Source: CBDFKB01 sp965248715 (GTDB taxonomy: Bacteria; Pseudomonadota; Alphaproteobacteria; Rhizobiales; Rhizobiaceae). From it: a stretch of 64,000 bases of DNA. Within the stretch, counting starts at the first letter, position 1. Every line of letters begins with the position of its first letter. Positions 17,310 to 26,085 of the stretch are shown one piece after another. The translations under genes and the position numbers were made by a program. The DNA is taken from the NCBI GenBank assembly GCA_965248715.1, contig CBDFKB010000004.1:62001-126000 (forward strand). Direction: 5' to 3'. Under the pieces are notes generated by a model. That model searched no databases, had not been told where the DNA came from, and was given only the letters and a program-made list of their open reading frames with translations.

Positions 17310-17602
17310 ATTATTCCCCAGTAGTTATCGCGGCGTGACCTTGTGTGCGATCACCGTCCGTTTCTAACTACCAGCCATTTGTAAACGGTTATTCAGGCCA
17401 TTGCCACTTCCGGCTGCCTTAATCCTGGTCGTTGGCGAGTACACGCCTACCTGCCGGATCGTTGCGCCGGCAACTGGACGCTTCGCCCCGTTTATGGCTG
17501 AAAAGCGGCGATCATCGAAAGATCGTAGATATCCTAAAACTCTTCCATCGGCTGTTGCAAATCGGTCACTTTTTGACCGAAGCTGCTCGCAACCTGTTGA
17601 AA

Positions 17603-17708
17603 CTAGGCCGTGTCAGCCAAAAGTGGGCACCGGTTTTGGGAAAAATGATACGCATAAACAAAGAGATAGCGCGACGAAGCTATTCCAACGCTTGGTGACA
17701 AGCGCTAG
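17603..17708 (+). repeat. RIME-like repeat, family A copy 3
   Basis: A copy bounded by CTAG at 17603-17606 and 17705-17708. The stretch between the two TAs plus one TA is 102 bases. It carries an open frame on the plus strand that continues into the adjoining methyltransferase remnant. Confidence 0.85.
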
Positions 17709-17948
17709 GTCAGCCAGATCAGCAGCAAAGAATTGCAATCATCTGGATGCCTACGGCGCGCAATCGCCTGACGCAGTGCGCCGCATGTATGAGGAATGGG
17801 CCGAAATCTATGATCTGGAACGGCAAACCGGGAACGATTGCCGGCAACTGGTACGCTGCACGGAGGCGATGGCGACCGCTCTGCCGACCAACAACCCGCC
17901 CATCATGGATGCAGGTTGCGGTACCGCTACGACAAAGTGGCTGATCGT
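17709..17948 (+). pseudogene. Methyltransferase N-terminal remnant
   Basis: In one frame this reads an N-terminal region typical of class I SAM-dependent methyltransferases: VRRMYEEWAEIYDLE, then a helix, then PIMDAGCGTA, the SAM-binding motif I. Similarity stops after about residue 70, and the rest of a methyltransferase fold is absent. No start codon or ribosome site of its own is visible because a family A repeat lies directly upstream. I read this as a decayed fragment. The whole interval 17310-17979 otherwise has no gene. Confidence 0.55.
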
Positions 17949-17979
17949 CGCGCGTAGGTGTGATCGTGACTGGCGTCGG

Positions 17980-18630
17980 CTATTGCGTGTCGTCGTCGGG
18001 TCTTTCAAAATCGCCGGTGTCCGGGTCCATGATCCACAATTCTCCGCTTGAAATGTCAAACCAAGCACCGTGTAGCGTGAGCTGGCTTTCATTTTCTTGG
18101 GCCGATATCCACGGAAAGGTGCGCAGATTAGCGACCGAATGGCGGATCGATATCCGTTCCAGCGCGGTCTGCCGTTCGCCGCCGGTCATCCACCGATATG
18201 CAGAAACCGCTTCGGCGGCCGGGCTCAGCAAATCGACCCAGCGGCCGATAAAATCACCAGCCGAAAGCGGCTCGGCAGCAGGATCAAGCGCCGCCGTAAT
18301 ACCGCCACACCGGCCATGGCCAAGGACCACGATGTTGATGACCTTTAATTGCTGAACCGCGAATTCGAGCGCCGCCGACGTGGCGTGGAATTCTCCGTCC
18401 GGCTTATAGGGGGGGACCAGATTGGCAACATTGCGGGCAACGAACATTTCGCCCGGTGAAACATTAAAGATCATCTCCGGTGCGGCGCGCGAATCACAGC
18501 AGGCAATAACCATAGTATCGGGGGTCTGACCGCCCTCGGCGAGATTGCGATAACGCGCCCGCGCGTGGGCAAAACTGCCGGTCTTGAATTCGCGATAGCC
18601 ATCTAAAAGCGTGGAAGGAAAGGATTTCAT
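17980..18630 (-). CDS. Beta-class carbonic anhydrase
   Basis: A 216-residue zinc enzyme interconverting CO2 and bicarbonate. The zinc ligands are in ACCDSR (Cys45, Asp46-Arg48 dyad) and GHGRCGG (His105, Cys108). FVARNVANLVPPY is the conserved segment near the active site. ATG 18630 begins the normal N-terminus MKSFPSTLLDGYREF; a longer in-frame start at 18687 would add a hydrophobic leader not usual for this class. It is a single gene, convergent with nothing and followed by the methyltransferase remnant. Confidence 0.92.
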   Translation of the reverse strand: MKSFPSTLLDGYREFKTGSFAHARARYRNLAEGGQTPDTMVIACCDSRAAPEMIFNVSPGEMFVARNVANLVPPYKPDGEFHATSAALEFAVQQLKVINIVVLGHGRCGGITAALDPAAEPLSAGDFIGRWVDLLSPAAEAVSAYRWMTGGERQTALERISIRHSVANLRTFPWISAQENESQLTLHGAWFDISSGELWIMDPDTGDFERPDDDTQ

Positions 18631-18864
18631 GCCATAGCAGATAAAACTGAACACGAGAAACAGCAAGTGGCAAAGCCCGCAAACCATCGGTCGTGGTTAT
18701 AAGGTCCAAGAAATCATGCCGTTTTCGGCCCTGTTGCGCCTAATCGCTGGACCCCATTGCACAAGCTATGCTGCATCAATTCGCCTGGATCGTTGCTTGA
18801 AACCCAGCTTGGGGTTAGCATGTATCGACGCGGGGCAGCCAAAGTCTATCATTGGGAAATAATT

Positions 18865-20253
18865 ATGGCCAACCACATTGCTGATCCGAAACCAAACACA
18901 CCTGTAGACATTTCCAGTTTCATACGACTGGCAATAGGGCTTTTAGCGTTGATTGCTTTTGCCGCAATGCCCGCTCAACCCTTTGCACAATTGAAGCTCA
19001 AGGATCTGCTAAAACCTAATCTTGAATTACAAATCAGTCCGAATTTAGTGGTGTGCATCGCCCCCAAAATTATCAAGAACGGTCAATGCGTGTGTCCGTC
19101 CCATATGGTGCCGGTTGGCAATTCCTGCCAGAACAAATTGCAGATCCTGTGTGTGGCACCTATGGTGCCGCAAAATGGCAAATGCGTGTGCCCGAGCGGC
19201 ATGAACAAGGTCGGCAACAAATGCCTGCCGGCCTTACAAATTCTGTGTCAGGCGCCGTTCGTGCCTAATGTCGCCGGCAAGAAATGCGTATGCCCGGCCG
19301 GCACCAAAAAACTCGGCAACACCTGCGTTCCGAAAAATCTACTCCTGTGCCAAGCGCCATTCGTGCCAAACAACGCCGGAACCAAATGTGTATGCCCGCC
19401 CGGCAGCAGAAAAATCGGAAATTTTTGCGCACCGATTGCGCAAATCTGGTGCCAGGCGCCGTTTGTGCCCAATGCCAGCAACAATGCCTGTGTATGCCCG
19501 GGCAATCTGGTGAAATCCGGTAATTTGTGTGTCAAACCACAATCCGGTCCAAGTTGTAACTGGCCATTTGTACACAATCGCGACAAGACCGCCTGCGTGT
19601 GCGCCAAAGGCTATCGGCTCAATAATTCCGGCAATCGCTGCTTGCGCAAACAGTCAACCACGGTGCCAAGCGTGAACAAGGCGGCAGCGCGCCGGATCCA
19701 GGAATGTCTCAACTTGCTCGGCTATCCGGCCGGCCCGGTTGACGGTTCGCCCGGCAGCCGTACCAAGAATGCTTTCAACCAGTTCCGCATCGCCCAGGGG
19801 ATGACCCATCGGCCAAATAATATTGCCGATCCGGTGGTCCAGGACCGGTTGTATCAGGCTTGTCAGAACGCTCAGCAGCCCACCCCGACGCCGAACGATA
19901 ATGGCGCACTGCAACCGGATGACCACAGTGACGGCCAGAGCGGCAATAGCGGTGATGGAGATAGCAGCAACGGCCCGGCCGACCACGGCGGCACGCCTGC
20001 GGTCATCACCAATTTCAGCCCGTTGACCGGCTATCCGCCGTTGCAATGCGCTTCAGCCGATTTGATCGACAAGCTCAAGGCGGCCTTCGGCAGCGGGCTG
20101 GATATCGGCTTGTGCGGCCAATCGTGCACACCTATCCCGCCGGGCATGACTGCAGAGCAGATCAAGGTGACCGGCATCAATGTTAATTGGTGTTTGACCT
20201 GCGCCAAGCTCGGCAACGGATTATTGTGTTCGGCTAATGCCAACGGTGGTTAA
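18865..20253 (+). CDS. Exported Cys-repeat protein with peptidoglycan-binding domain
   Basis: A 462-residue exported protein. A hydrophobic segment at about residues 18-40 (LAIGLLALIAFAAMPAQPFAQ) is the signal. Residues about 60-275 are six tandem units of 34-38 residues with pattern C-x-AP-x(n)-CVCP-x-G-x(n)-GN-x-C (for example LCQAPFVPN and KCVCPAGTKKLGNTC), each probably closed by two disulfides. A peptidoglycan-binding-like domain follows (ARRIQECLNLLGYPAGPVDG), then an Asp/Ser/Gly-rich linker and a C-terminal domain with six Cys. ATG 18865 is chosen over an upstream in-frame ATG at 18757 because the signal segment follows closely. Function unknown; a wall- or surface-anchored adhesive or structural protein is inferred. 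Confidence 0.65.
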   Translation: MANHIADPKPNTPVDISSFIRLAIGLLALIAFAAMPAQPFAQLKLKDLLKPNLELQISPNLVVCIAPKIIKNGQCVCPSHMVPVGNSCQNKLQILCVAPMVPQNGKCVCPSGMNKVGNKCLPALQILCQAPFVPNVAGKKCVCPAGTKKLGNTCVPKNLLLCQAPFVPNNAGTKCVCPPGSRKIGNFCAPIAQIWCQAPFVPNASNNACVCPGNLVKSGNLCVKPQSGPSCNWPFVHNRDKTACVCAKGYRLNNSGNRCLRKQSTTVPSVNKAAARRIQECLNLLGYPAGPVDGSPGSRTKNAFNQFRIAQGMTHRPNNIADPVVQDRLYQACQNAQQPTPTPNDNGALQPDDHSDGQSGNSGDGDSSNGPADHGGTPAVITNFSPLTGYPPLQCASADLIDKLKAAFGSGLDIGLCGQSCTPIPPGMTAEQIKVTGINVNWCLTCAKLGNGLLCSANANGG

Positions 20254-20303
20254 CCCACCGCAAGACCAGTAATATCAAGGTATTAGAACTTTTCCAGGTG
20301 AGG

Positions 20304-20409
20304 CTAGAGCACAATCTGAAAAGTGGCGGCCGGTTTTCAGAAAAATTGTGCGTGAAAACAAACAGATAGGCATTTTTTTGCGATTCGAATATCGCAATAA
20401 GTTCTCTAG
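20304..20409 (+). repeat. Divergent RIME-like repeat, family A variant
   Basis: Bounded by CTAG at 20304 and 20406, with the same architecture as family A (AAAAGTGG, CCGGTTTT, AAACAAACAGATAG) but different stem sequences (AGCACAATCTGA paired with TCAGAAAAATTGTGC). The stems have co-varied relative to family A. Confidence 0.65.
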
Positions 20410-20435
20410 CGCTTGCCAGTGGCGTTGCCATGCTT

Positions 20436-20562
20436 GCCCGATATGCTGGCCCGATACCCTGGCCCGATACCGTGGCATCGCGCTGCGCTGCGCTTCTTGC
20501 GCGAAGAACCGATTTGCCGCCATCAAATAGGCCAATGTCAAGTTCTTTTGGTATAACTGAGG
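20436..20562 (+). repeat. Repeat family D, copy 1
   Basis: About 125 bases ending GTTCTTTTGGTATAAC, with triple TGGCCCGATA units at its left. In reverse complement it aligns along its whole length with 22267-22385, and its right half aligns with 50200-50262. Confidence 0.7.
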
Positions 20563-20679
20563 CCCTGCGGCAATTTCCATCGGCATAGCGGCGAAACTTC
20601 CGTACTGATCCAGCACCATCCATGCTAAGCGATGCTGCCATCCAATCATTACCTAACAATTACCCAGAGCATCGTGCCC

Positions 20680-22269
20680 ATGACTGAAATTTCCATACCG
20701 GTTCGCCGCGCCTTGCTATCGGTTTCCAACAAAACCGGCATCGCCGATCTGGCTCGTTTTCTTGCTGGACACGGTGTCGAAATTATTTCCACCGGCGGCA
20801 CTGCGCGGATCATCGCCGACCACGGTATTGCAGTTACCGATGCCAGCGCGGTAACTGGATTTCCCGAGATTATGGATGGTCGGGTCAAGACCCTGCACCC
20901 GCTGATTCATGGTGGCCTTTTGGCGGTGCGGGACGATTCAAGCCATCAGGCGGCGATGGACCAACATCAGATCGGCGCCATCGATCTGTTGGTGGTCAAT
21001 CTTTATCCGTTCCGTGAAACAGTCGCCGCCGGTGCCGGCTATGACCAATGCGTCGAGAACATCGACATTGGCGGGCCGGCGATGATCCGCGCTGCGGCCA
21101 AGAACCACCGCTTCGTTACCGTGGTCACCGATCCGTCGGACTATGGTCGGTTGATCGAGCAAATGGGTAATGTGGCCAACACAGAACCTTCCTGGAGAAA
21201 GGAACTTGCAGCCAAGGCCTATGCGCACACCGCTGCTTATGACGCGGCGATTGCCGGTTGGTTTGCGACATTGCCGGACATCAAGGCGCCGGATCAATTG
21301 TGCTTGGCGGCTCGGCACCAGCTTAGCGCGCGCTATGGCGAAAATCCGCACCAATCTGGGCAATTATATCTTAGCGACGATATGCGGCCGGGGGCAGCCC
21401 GAGCCCGGCAATTGCAGGGCAAACCCTTATCCTACAACAATCTCAACGACACCGATGCGGCATTTGAGTTGGTAAGTGAATTTGCCGCAAACCACCGGGC
21501 AGCGATCGCAATCATCAAGCACGCCAATCCGTGCGGGGTGGCGACAGCCGACCAGTTAGCGCTCGCCCACGCGAGGGCATTGGCATGTGACCCGGTGTCC
21601 GCCTTTGGTGGCATTGTTGCCGCCAATCAAACCATCGATGAGGCGACTGCGCGCGCGATCGTCAAAGTATTTACCGAAGTGGTGATCGCACCTGATTTCG
21701 ACCAGGGCGCCAAGTCGGTGTTTGCAGACAAACCGGATATTCGGCTACTGGAAGCCGGTGAACTGGCCGATCCGAGCGGGCCTGGGCGTCAAATTAAGTC
21801 GGTTGCCGGTGGTTATCTGATCCAGTCGCGCGACGATCGGGTGGTGGATGATTTGACACTGACAATTGTTACCAAGAAGGCGCCTGATGCAAACCAACTC
21901 GCCGATATGAAGTTCGCTTTCATAATCGCCAAACACGTAAAATCGAATGCCATCGTTTATGCCCGGGACGGGGCTACGGTCGGGATCGGCGCCGGGCAAA
22001 TGAGCCGGATAGATTCATCGCGGATCGCGGCGCGAAAGGCGGTTGATGCGGCCAACGCAGCCGGCGCCGACGAGCCGGCGACGCGAAATTCGGTGGTAGC
22101 TTCCGATGCGTTTTTCCCGTTTGCCGACGGGCTACTGTGCGCAGTTGCCGCTGGTGCCTGCGCGGTGATCCAACCGGGCGGGTCCAAACGCGATGATGAA
22201 GTGATTGCTGCCGCCGACCGGGCAGGGATCGCTATGGTGTTCACCGGGACACGACATTTCAGGCACTAA
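20680..22269 (+). CDS. purH: Bifunctional AICAR transformylase / IMP cyclohydrolase
   Basis: A 529-residue enzyme catalysing the last two steps of IMP synthesis. Residues 1-150 are the MGS-like cyclohydrolase (RALLSVSNKTG, STGGTARI, EIMDGRVKTLHP). The remainder is the formyltransferase, with YGENPHQSG, the active-site IKHANPCGVA and the C-terminal SDAFFPFADG. The start is ATG 20680; an in-frame start at 20632 precedes the conserved N-terminus. The TAA stop coincides with the first bases of a family D repeat, and an inverted D copy lies upstream, so the gene is bracketed by repeats. Confidence 0.97.
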   Translation: MTEISIPVRRALLSVSNKTGIADLARFLAGHGVEIISTGGTARIIADHGIAVTDASAVTGFPEIMDGRVKTLHPLIHGGLLAVRDDSSHQAAMDQHQIGAIDLLVVNLYPFRETVAAGAGYDQCVENIDIGGPAMIRAAAKNHRFVTVVTDPSDYGRLIEQMGNVANTEPSWRKELAAKAYAHTAAYDAAIAGWFATLPDIKAPDQLCLAARHQLSARYGENPHQSGQLYLSDDMRPGAARARQLQGKPLSYNNLNDTDAAFELVSEFAANHRAAIAIIKHANPCGVATADQLALAHARALACDPVSAFGGIVAANQTIDEATARAIVKVFTEVVIAPDFDQGAKSVFADKPDIRLLEAGELADPSGPGRQIKSVAGGYLIQSRDDRVVDDLTLTIVTKKAPDANQLADMKFAFIIAKHVKSNAIVYARDGATVGIGAGQMSRIDSSRIAARKAVDAANAAGADEPATRNSVVASDAFFPFADGLLCAVAAGACAVIQPGGSKRDDEVIAAADRAGIAMVFTGTRHFRH

Positions 22270-22385
22270 TACCAAGGGAATTTACTATTGACTCATTTGA
22301 TGGATGCAAACCGATTCATCCGGCAAGAAGCGAAGCGTAGCGCGATGTTCACGTATCGGGCCAGGGTATCGGGCAAGTTTTGCAA
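22267..22385 (-). repeat. Repeat family D, copy 2
   Basis: Inverted relative to 20436-20562. It starts with TAATACCAAGGGAATT directly on the purH stop codon and includes GCGAAGCGTAGCGCGATG and ATCGGGCCAGGGTATCGGGC. Confidence 0.7.
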
Positions 22386-22463
22386 CCACGTCCGGTGGGC
22401 CGGTTTGCTCCACCGCGAGATGTGACATCGCTTTGAAAAATCGGCGCTATTTGGCCGCAATAT

Positions 22464-23867
22464 TCAGCGGTCGTAACGGCTTTTGACGAACGGCAGCAAG
22501 ATCAGCCCGATCAGGAACAAGGCGATGACCGGCGACACACCGATCCGTTGGGCGTCGACGCTCGACAGGCCAATTGCCTCGCGGGCGAAATAGGCGGTTA
22601 CCATGGCAATCAGCAGGGGTGCCAGAAAACTGGTTGCTTTGCCGGAGAGCGCGTACAGGCCAAAGGCTTCGGTCACCCGGCCACGATCGACTTGATCGAC
22701 CAACAAGGTTCTGGATGCAGCTTGCAGGGCGCCGCCGGAAGCACCGATCACCGCGCCGGCCGCATAAAACACAATATCGGACATCGATGAAGCGGAACCG
22801 GCGGCGGCCACCTGCATAAACAATATATCGGTCTTGGTGGTGGAAATGATCAAGATAGAACAAAGGGTCAGCAACATGATGGAAACACTGACCACAACCC
22901 GTGGCCCGAAACGTTGATCCATGCGGCCACCGAACCAGGCACCGATCGCGCCGGTAATGTTGGCCAGAATGCCGAATAGGCCGATCTGGGTAATAGTCCA
23001 ACCCAATACGCCCGCCGCGTAAATGCCACCGAAGGCGTATAGCCCGTTCAGCGCATCGCGATAGAACATCGACGACAGCAAGAAACTGAAATAGCTGCGC
23101 TGCGAAGGTAATTTACGAATGGTTTGCCAAAGTTCGGAAAGCCCTTTTGAAATCGCGCCGGTGATCGCCGCTCGCCTTGGGGTATCTGGGGTAAACAGAA
23201 ACAACGGAATAACGAATATCATGTACCAGATCGCGGTAAACGGACCGGCTGCACGGTCACCTTCGTGCATGGCAGCATCAAAGCCAAACAAGGGTTCCAT
23301 GCCAATCATGGTCTTGCCGGATGGCTGTGCGGCAAAGAAACCCAGCACCACGATCAGCGATATCAGCCCGCCAATATAGCCGACCGCCCAGGCCGAACCG
23401 GACAAGCGTCCAAGATCGGAACGCGGAACCAGATCCGGCATCATCGCATTGTTGAAAATGGCGGCAAATTCCATGCCGATCAGGCCCATGATGACGGCAA
23501 TTGCCACCAAGTTCATGTTGTCCATGCCAGGCACAGCGAACCACAGCAGGGAGCAACCGACCACTCCGATCAACGAAAATAGGGCGATCCACGGTTTGCG
23601 CGGCCCGGTGGCGTCGGCCATCGCACCGAGTATCGGTGCGGTAATCGCGATCAATATGCCGCCAATGCCAACATACCAACCCCACATTGCCTGACCCTCG
23701 GCCGGGTTACTGGCAACCGAAGACACGAAATAAGGCGCAAATACGAAAGTGATGATCAAAGTGTGGAACGGTTGTGCCGCCCAGTCGAACATTATCCAGG
23801 AGCGGATACTGATTTTCGGCGCCCGCTCTTGTACATCCGCATTGTTATCGATCTTAATATCGGTCAT
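22464..23867 (-). CDS. UMF1-type MFS transporter
   Basis: A 467-residue inner-membrane protein with about 12 hydrophobic helices. The N-terminal SWIMFDWAAQPFHTLI followed by FAPYF is diagnostic of the UMF1/Atg22-like branch of the major facilitator superfamily. ATGDNH-like GAMADATGPRKPWI is the loop 2-3 MFS motif. I prefer ATG 23867, preceded by AGGGGCAAG; a second ATG at 23897 has no ribosome site. Substrate unknown; eukaryotic relatives export amino acids. It is a lone gene convergent with purH. Confidence 0.85.
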   Translation of the reverse strand: MTDIKIDNNADVQERAPKISIRSWIMFDWAAQPFHTLIITFVFAPYFVSSVASNPAEGQAMWGWYVGIGGILIAITAPILGAMADATGPRKPWIALFSLIGVVGCSLLWFAVPGMDNMNLVAIAVIMGLIGMEFAAIFNNAMMPDLVPRSDLGRLSGSAWAVGYIGGLISLIVVLGFFAAQPSGKTMIGMEPLFGFDAAMHEGDRAAGPFTAIWYMIFVIPLFLFTPDTPRRAAITGAISKGLSELWQTIRKLPSQRSYFSFLLSSMFYRDALNGLYAFGGIYAAGVLGWTITQIGLFGILANITGAIGAWFGGRMDQRFGPRVVVSVSIMLLTLCSILIISTTKTDILFMQVAAAGSASSMSDIVFYAAGAVIGASGGALQAASRTLLVDQVDRGRVTEAFGLYALSGKATSFLAPLLIAMVTAYFAREAIGLSSVDAQRIGVSPVIALFLIGLILLPFVKSRYDR

Positions 23868-24053
23868 GACTTGCCCCTGGTTTTTACCATCTGCCATTTA
23901 GACATACAACCATTCCGTGTAACCGAATTGGCTGCGCCATGCTAAAATGCCAGCCCAACTATCCCAACCACCAGCATAATGCGCTTGTTGACAAAATGCA
24001 TTAGAAATAAGCTCTTGTAGCAAATTGCAATTTCATAACCGTGGAAGAGATCA

Positions 24054-24317
24054 ATGGCCGACCGAGAAACTGAAGACCGAAGGCGCGCCAACGAAAGCCG
24101 CCGTACCCTGGAGCGGGTACAACGAGAGAGCGAGACGCTGGGCACTTCGTCGATTGCCCGAACAGCCAACCGGACCCGCGATCATTTCCTTGGCGACGAT
24201 CAGGACCCGGAAGACAGGGTGGAGGTGGTTGGCACTCGTATCGGGCGCATCTTGGGGTTGATCGCGTTCATCGCTCTGGCAATCCACATCACCTACAAAT
24301 ACATCCTGCCAGCATGA
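24054..24317 (+). CDS. Small single-pass membrane protein, conserved type
   Basis: 87 residues: a very charged, Arg/Glu-rich N-terminal half (residues 1-60) and one C-terminal transmembrane helix (about 64-82, ending YKYILPA). GGAAGAG precedes the ATG. Its stop overlaps the pdxY start by 4 bases, so the two are coupled. I recall similar small proteins in Rhizobiales but no function. A tail-anchored inner-membrane protein is inferred from the layout. Confidence 0.7.
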   Translation: MADRETEDRRRANESRRTLERVQRESETLGTSSIARTANRTRDHFLGDDQDPEDRVEVVGTRIGRILGLIAFIALAIHITYKYILPA

Positions 24318-25177
24318 ACAATTGCCCGGCCAGTGGTGGGAAACCGGCAATATTGTCGATTTCCAGCCTGGTGGTGCGTGGAACTGTCGGCAACCGGGCG
24401 ATTGTCCCCGCGCTTGAGGCGCTCGGTCACCCGGTCTGGTCGCTGCCGACGGTAATCCTGCCTTGGCATCCAGGCCACGGGCCCGCCAACCGCATCACCA
24501 TAACCGGGACACCATTTTCAGCGATCGTCGATAATCTTGTAGAAGCGCCCTGGCTCGGTGAAATTGCCGGAGTGGTCAGCGGCTATCTTGCCGCGCCCTC
24601 ACAAGCTGGCGAAGTCGCGCGACTGGTGGCGGCGGTAAAATTGGCCAATCCGGCGGCAAATTACCTGTGCGACCCGGTGATCGGCGACCATGGCCGGTTA
24701 TATGTCGAGCCTGCCATCGCCGCCGCGATCCGTGACCAGCTCCTGCCAATCGCCGATGCAATCACACCAAACCGGTTTGAACTGGAGTGGCTCACCGGAT
24801 CAAAACCGTGCGCTGACAATGGCGCGATTATTGCTACGGCTGGAGCCCTGGCAACGCCGATCAAGCTGGTCACATCGGCCTATGGCCCGGGTACGGACAA
24901 AATCGGCAATCTGTTGATTGCGCACGGCAAGGCGTATTTGTCGACCCATTCAGTACGCAGCAATCCGCCAAACGGCCTCGGCGACCTCATGTCGGCGCTG
25001 ATGATGGCGCACATTATTACCGGCACCAATGCCAAGACCATGCTGGCGGCGATAACCGGGTCCTGTGATAGGGTGCTGGCTAGAACAAAAGCGCAGGCCA
25101 GCAATGAACTAGTGCTGGAAGATGCGGGCGAACTGCTTGCCCAATCCGGTGTTTCGGAAGCTGTCATCACGCTGTAG
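24314..25177 (+). CDS. pdxY: Pyridoxal kinase
   Basis: A 287-residue kinase of the ribokinase fold that salvages vitamin B6 vitamers into the 5'-phosphate. Evidence: ILSISSLVVRGTVGNRA at the N-terminus, YLCDPVIGDHGRLYV, DAITPNRFELEWLTG, and PPNGLGDLMSALM, where Asp of GxGD is the catalytic base. The usual motif is GTGD; here the second position is Leu, a small deviation. The start ATG overlaps the small membrane gene. A signal-peptide gene follows 70 bases downstream. Confidence 0.88.
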   Translation: MNNCPASGGKPAILSISSLVVRGTVGNRAIVPALEALGHPVWSLPTVILPWHPGHGPANRITITGTPFSAIVDNLVEAPWLGEIAGVVSGYLAAPSQAGEVARLVAAVKLANPAANYLCDPVIGDHGRLYVEPAIAAAIRDQLLPIADAITPNRFELEWLTGSKPCADNGAIIATAGALATPIKLVTSAYGPGTDKIGNLLIAHGKAYLSTHSVRSNPPNGLGDLMSALMMAHIITGTNAKTMLAAITGSCDRVLARTKAQASNELVLEDAGELLAQSGVSEAVITL

Positions 25178-25246
25178 GGTGGCGATTGCACTATGCAGGT
25201 GAGCGCAAGCGAAATGGCTGCAACCAAACCATTGATGGAGGGATGC

Positions 25247-25675
25247 ATGTTTCGAAAATTCTTTTATGGGACCCTTGGCGCTGTGCTTGCGGTATTTGCA
25301 ACGCTGACCGAATTTGCCCATGCCAGCGACCAAGGTGCGCTGCCGGCGCCAGTGGTATTTTGGTTTCAAGCGCTAAGGGTGACGGACCGCGATGTTTTTG
25401 CTGCGGTGATCGCCGAAGATGCGGTGATTGAATTGCGGGATGTCGGTATTTCCCAATCAAAAAGCGAATTTATCGAAGCGCTTGACCAATGGGAGACCGC
25501 GGCCAAGGGGGTGGTGATCACGCCGACCCTATTGGAGAAACGGCCCCGAACCGTTGTCTTGCAGGTTTGTTACCGGTTTTCCGGCAACGACCAATTGAAC
25601 CGTGAAATCTTTAGCTTTCACTACGGCCAAATCACCGGCAGCGTGCAAGAAATGATCGGGGAGGTTTGCCAATAG
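25247..25675 (+). CDS. Secreted NTF2/SnoaL-like protein
   Basis: 142 residues with a signal peptide (hydrophobic LGAVLAVFATL, cleavage near AHA-S). The mature part has the rhythm of the NTF2-like fold: VVFWFQALRVTDRDVFAAVI, DAVIELRD, FIEALDQWETA and a strand-rich C-terminus. GGAGGG lies just before ATG 25247; the longer frame from 25193 lacks this. Such periplasmic proteins usually bind small ligands or act as lipid-like carriers; the role here is unknown. Confidence 0.7.
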   Translation: MFRKFFYGTLGAVLAVFATLTEFAHASDQGALPAPVVFWFQALRVTDRDVFAAVIAEDAVIELRDVGISQSKSEFIEALDQWETAAKGVVITPTLLEKRPRTVVLQVCYRFSGNDQLNREIFSFHYGQITGSVQEMIGEVCQ

Positions 25676-25707
25676 GTCGAGCTGGCGGTTCCAACCGGGT
25701 CAACACC

Positions 25708-25812
25708 TAGCGCTTGTCACGAAGCATTGGGATAGCTTCGTCGCGCTATCTCTTTGTTTATGCGTGTCATTTTTCCCAAAACCGGTGCCCACTTTTGGGT
25801 GACACGCTCTAG
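25708..25812 (-). repeat. RIME-like repeat, family A copy 4
   Basis: Minus orientation, bounded by CTAG at both ends. The right CTAG (25809-25812) is shared with a family B element. Confidence 0.85.
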
Positions 25813-25977
25813 TGGAATGAATTTGACATTTGGTGCCCATTTGCAGCATCGTCGTTTGTCAAATGGCAAATTTAAAAATTCCGCTAAATTCAATATCTTG
25901 CTAGCGGTTCTTTTGTTGCCAAGATTTGCAAACCTAAGTGTTGCAACGGGACGCAAATGTTGGAATCTAACCACTAG
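25809..25977 (+). repeat. Repeat family B, copy 2
   Basis: Bounded by CTAG; same sequence and orientation as 14482-14658 but with one fewer TTTGTCAAATG unit. Here the A element lies on its left, whereas at 14.5 kb it lies on its right. Confidence 0.8.
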
Positions 25978-26085
25978 TGGCATCTTCTTGGTGTCGAAAC
26001 ATCATCCCAGCCGCCGATCCCTCGCGCGCCATGATCACCGCTACGCCACAAATTGTTGACCTTGGCTGAACACCGCGATGACTTG

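Noticed and set aside
17401..18051. The full 216-codon plus ORF as a real gene
   Set aside because: Only residues after the repeat look like a methyltransferase N-terminus; the first part is arbitrary and the last part runs antisense into carbonic anhydrase.
20436..22385. purH between inverted D repeats as a composite transposon
   Set aside because: D elements have no transposase, purH is a core gene in normal codon style, and many D copies occur elsewhere.
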